Assembly: GCA_951230915.1 (NCBI GenBank)
Contig: OX579635.1
Location: 36,146,001 to 36,210,000, forward strand
DNA length: 64,000 nucleotides
Direction: 5' to 3'
From: Antitrichia curtipendula
Lineage: Eukaryota > Streptophyta > Bryopsida > Hypnales > Leucodontaceae
Shown here: positions 60,861 through 64,000 of the stretch, in pieces
Layout: each line of letters begins with the position of its first letter
How positions within the stretch are numbered: position 1 is the first letter of the stretch
The notes under the pieces: model-generated
The model's input: only the letters and a program-made list of their open reading frames with translations
Database searches by the model: none
What the model was told of the DNA's origin: nothing
Translations under genes and position numbers: made by a program

Positions 60861-61125
60861 TTCCCATTATTATATTGGAATTTTTTTTGTGGGGTCCGGT
60901 TGGTAGTGAAAAGGGGATTCAAGATTTTCTTAGAATGCATCTTTTCGACACCATATGAATAAACTATGAATATTCAAACTGCTGAAAATAGATATTTTTA
61001 AAAGCGATCATAGACTCTCATGAATAGTGGGAGTATATTTTAGGCAAGAATCTCTAGTGTGTGATTTTAGGTAGCATGTCATTTTAGGTGTAGTTACCTT
61101 ACATATAGTTTGCACTTTTTGTATG
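60861..61125. other. Intergenic DNA upstream of ECHIDNA
   Basis: AT-rich, no feature recognised. Confidence 0.4.
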
Positions 61126-61127
61126 TA

Positions 61128-61534
61128 TTCCCTCTGTCCCAAATTACTTGTCCCCTTTATTTCAAACCTAATTTTAGAATTGAAGATGATTTCTTTTGTT
61201 TTCAATGCTAACTAATTAAATAAAGCACAAGAAGTCTAATTTATTATTCACTTTACAAATTTTAAGAAAATCTAAAATTGAATTTTTATTAGCAATTTGA
61301 AGTTGAGTGGATCATAGAACGAAAGACATTGAACTTTTCATTGAATTTATTGAATTCCAAATCATTCTTGTGGAGATTTAAATACATGGAGAGGCCAACG
61401 TAGTTGCATAGGAAGTCTTCACATTGCACATTCACTATAGAATTATTTGATCATAACATGTATTAAAAAATCATTGCAAATCCTTAATACTTTCATTACT
61501 ACCAAAAAAGACTAGTATTATGGGACATAGGGAG
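61128..61534. mobile_element. Stowaway-type MITE, 407 bp
   Basis: Left end TTCCCTCTGTCCC (61128-61140), right end GGGACATAGGGAG (61522-61534), which are inverted copies with small differences and match the CTCCCTCCGTCCC ends of plant Stowaway (Tc1/mariner-type) elements. A TA dinucleotide flanks each side (61126-61127 and 61535-61536), the expected target duplication. AT-rich interior with no coding capacity. Confidence 0.8.
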
Positions 61535-61536
61535 TA

Positions 61537-63496
61537 TTGTAAAAGTCTAAGAGTAGTAAATGCTTGCAAAACCTATAAATGTATGACATAATTGGGATTC
61601 TATTGCACAAAAATGTGGTGAATTCCTTTTATTCTTTCTTGTTTTTGTAAATGTAAATGCCTAATAAGCTACAACAATGCATTCCACATAAAATCATCTA
61701 GCCATGATACGTTCTAGAAAAATGAAATGCACTATTATATCACCTATAGAAGTTTCTTTAATATAAAGAGTTGAAATTAATATAGAAAAAAATTGCTTGC
61801 CCATTTTCATATGTACTAGTAGTGAAATTGTTGCAACACTTGCAACATTGACTTCTTCATTTTAATTGTAAAAATGATATCTCAAATTACATGATATTTT
61901 TTTCTACAATTTGCAGTGTATTATACCATATGAAAAGGCAATTGTTGGAAACAATATGCCAATATGCATGCTAGTATGTGATTCAAAATACTTCCAAAAA
62001 GAGTAACACTATATACCTTTTTATAGCTCTTAATTGTCTTTTTAAATGTACCAACATGAAAAAGTATTAACATAATACTAAGCATGTGCATGTAAAACCT
62101 ATATTTATACATGTGTAGTATATTAGTCATTTTTAGGACAAAAAAAATAATGGTTGCCCAAAACTGATTTTGTTGAAAAATTAAAATGTCATGTAGAAAA
62201 ATCTATAAATGAGAATTATAAACTTCCTGATGAAACTATGGTACAAACATTCATTCCTAATCTAACATTGTAAACCAATCTTGAAGGTATATAGATAAAA
62301 GTAGTCAGAAATATAAATATTATTATAAATAAAATCAATATAATGTGGTCTATACTATTTTCATACTAATTCATTAACTAAGAGTGAGGGAATTACTAGA
62401 AGTTGTAGCAATATTTTGTAGAAGTCACATGCAATAATATAGGAAAGCAATTTATTATAGCATCTACATTTGAACCATAAATTTTTTTTCCAAACCAACA
62501 GTTCTAAACACATTTTGGGAAATATATTATATGATGATGTTAACATATGGAAGCAGAAGTGAATGCAATCAATTTGAGATTAGATATAATAAACTACAAA
62601 TTTTCAAAGTTGGGTCATAGGAACTTTTATTGTTGATATTAGACTACCCTTAATTGGAGATCAATGAAGTACAAAATGCTCATCAATTGCTTCAAATAAC
62701 TCTTCAACTTCAATTGGTTTATTTGAAACTAATGTTGAGTTTGAACAAACGCTGCATCATATGTGAATCAATGAGCAGTTGTGAAAAAATCTGTTCTAGC
62801 TGGTGGTAAAGAATTCCGTTCTAGCTGGTGATAATAGTTGGTGGTAACAGCTGGTGTCACATGAGGAATTCATTTCCCTAATCTTAAAGAGAAACCATTT
62901 GTGCAATAAAATATTAAAAATAAATTATCAATTTGAATTTAAATGTTATAACTCTTATAACAAAATAATTCAGATTCTTAAACTTTCAATACCTCTTCCA
63001 CGGAGTATTATCAACGAATGCAATGCTAGGCTAAGTGATGCTCCTAAGAACAATTGAACATACATTCAGAAAATCAAGGGATGAAAGAATCTACACAAAG
63101 TTCACCAGTGTAGCCTAGATGGTTTAAAACGCATGGCATTCGGGGAGGAAGACAATAACATACAACAGAGCCAGTTCCACATGCAGAATTTCATCTTCAA
63201 TGCACTTGATAATATAACTATGCCCCCCCCCCCGTACGCAGAAGGAACAGTTTATAAGAAATTTTCTCCTTATCTACAACTCTTTTCGATTCTTTCAAAC
63301 TTGACACTATGCTACAGAAGATTTGAATACAAGCATACCAAGAAGTTCAATTGTACAGCGACAAACGAACCTGCACAAGAACAACAAAGAGATTAGAGTT
63401 GACGGACACAGTGATATCCTACACAGCTCAATCTCCACTGTATATTCTGAAAACAAACATGATACATGAAAACACATACCGTGATACTGAGAAGTT
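61537..63496. other. AT-rich intergenic DNA
   Basis: Short frames without motifs. A C run at 63223-63234 and a short GTTCTAGCTGGTG repeat, listed separately, are the only distinctive features. Confidence 0.4.
62793..62856 (+). repeat. Short tandem repeat GTTCTAGCTGGTGRTAA
   Basis: Copies at 62793-62809 and 62818-62834 (25-bp period) followed by diverged GTTGGTGGTAACAGCTGGTG. Probably slippage-derived. Confidence 0.6.
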
Positions 63497-64000
63497 TTAC
63501 TTCTCAAACAAATCAGCTTCCTCTATAAAATGGATGTTGTCATCAATGATGACGTCTTCAACTTCGAGGAAGTGCTCGACGGATTCGTCCTCCAATTTCC
63601 CAACGCTATTCGGCTCGTCTGGCCAGTTTTTAGAAATAAATACCAATTTCTCTAAATGCTCCATGCCAAGTCTGCGCCGTTGTTGGGACAATATGACACC
63701 TGTTATGCTAAAAATTCTTTCAATTTCAACTTGAGATCCAACTATTCCGAGAATCTGCCGAGCCAAGAATGCCACGTTTCGGAATTCTTTCTCATGCTTT
63801 CTCCACCAAGCAAGGGGACTATCATAATCTCCATCAGCAACGTGCAGCCTTCTGAATAACGACAGCTCAGATTTCAGCTGTTCTAGGATTACTTCCTCGG
63901 CTGAAGCTTGGGCTCCAAAAATGGAATTCTCGGACATGGGGGTAATTGGCTCTTGACTTTGAGCTGTTGGATGTAAGCGCTTGTAGCACTGCATTAACAA
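63497..64000 (-). CDS. hAT-family transposase, C-terminal part (cut by window edge)
   Basis: The 167 visible codons end at a stop at 63497-63499 and stay open to the window edge, so the N-terminal part lies outside. The sequence is the hAT C-terminal dimerisation region: PLAWWRKHEKEFRNVAFLAR, then ILGIVGSQVEIERIFSITG, then RRRLGMEHLEKLVFISKNW. The V-E-I-E-R-I-F-S block corresponds to the conserved S-x-x-(S/C)-E-R-x-F-S segment of hAT enzymes. An acidic tail of about 45 residues follows. No frameshift or stop is visible in this part, so the element may be fairly recent. It could be an active transposon or a domesticated BED/hAT gene; the missing N-terminus would decide. Confidence 0.9.
   Translation of the reverse strand: MLMQCYKRLHPTAQSQEPITPMSENSIFGAQASAEEVILEQLKSELSLFRRLHVADGDYDSPLAWWRKHEKEFRNVAFLARQILGIVGSQVEIERIFSITGVILSQQRRRLGMEHLEKLVFISKNWPDEPNSVGKLEDESVEHFLEVEDVIIDDNIHFIEEADLFEK

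Overview
The window is nuclear DNA of a land plant. It holds three ordinary single-copy plant genes with many GT-AG introns, embedded in AT-rich DNA full of decayed transposable elements. Short introns, the gene set and an ATXR3 protein whose N-terminus differs from the Arabidopsis one as I remember it suggest a non-seed plant, perhaps a bryophyte. That placement is a guess; no marker in the window settles it.

Layout. 1-14.6 kb is AT-rich repeat DNA, including an 1800-bp solo LTR (2217-4016) nested in an older TTAA-flanked repeat. 14.95-28.05 kb, minus strand, is the histone H3K4 methyltransferase gene ATXR3/SDG2. I reconstructed it as 22 coding exons giving 2691 aa, every splice phase closing. 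Its promoter/5' leader lies at 28.05-29.64 kb. 29.6-35.6 kb is AT-rich spacer with an 11-bp minisatellite. 36.15-45.34 kb, plus strand, is the exocyst subunit gene SEC10 (25 coding exons, 830 aa), divergent from ATXR3. 45.3-57.5 kb holds several terminal-inverted-repeat elements and a decayed multi-exon gene (about 49.6-53.4 kb) whose fragments resemble a beta-class N4/N6 DNA methyltransferase. 57.80-60.53 kb, minus strand, is ECHIDNA (TVP23 family; 6 coding exons, 179 aa) with tandem repeats in its first intron. 61.1-61.5 kb is a Stowaway-type MITE. The right edge (63.50-64.00 kb, minus strand) is the C-terminal end of a hAT transposase that runs out of the window.

The genes do not form a pathway unit. 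SEC10 (exocyst tethering at the plasma membrane) and ECHIDNA (trans-Golgi secretory sorting) both act in secretion, but they are 12 kb apart with unrelated DNA between; ATXR3 is a chromatin enzyme.

The most unusual signals are: (1) a repeat family bounded by TTAA with CCCCT-type inverted ends (piggyBac/Kolobok-like target choice, unexpected among plant MITEs), seen in at least four two-ended copies, one inside a SEC10 intron and one interrupted by the solo LTR; (2) the decayed DNA-methyltransferase-like gene; (3) a CCHC zinc knuckle at the N-terminus of ATXR3 together with only one recognisable GYF-like domain.
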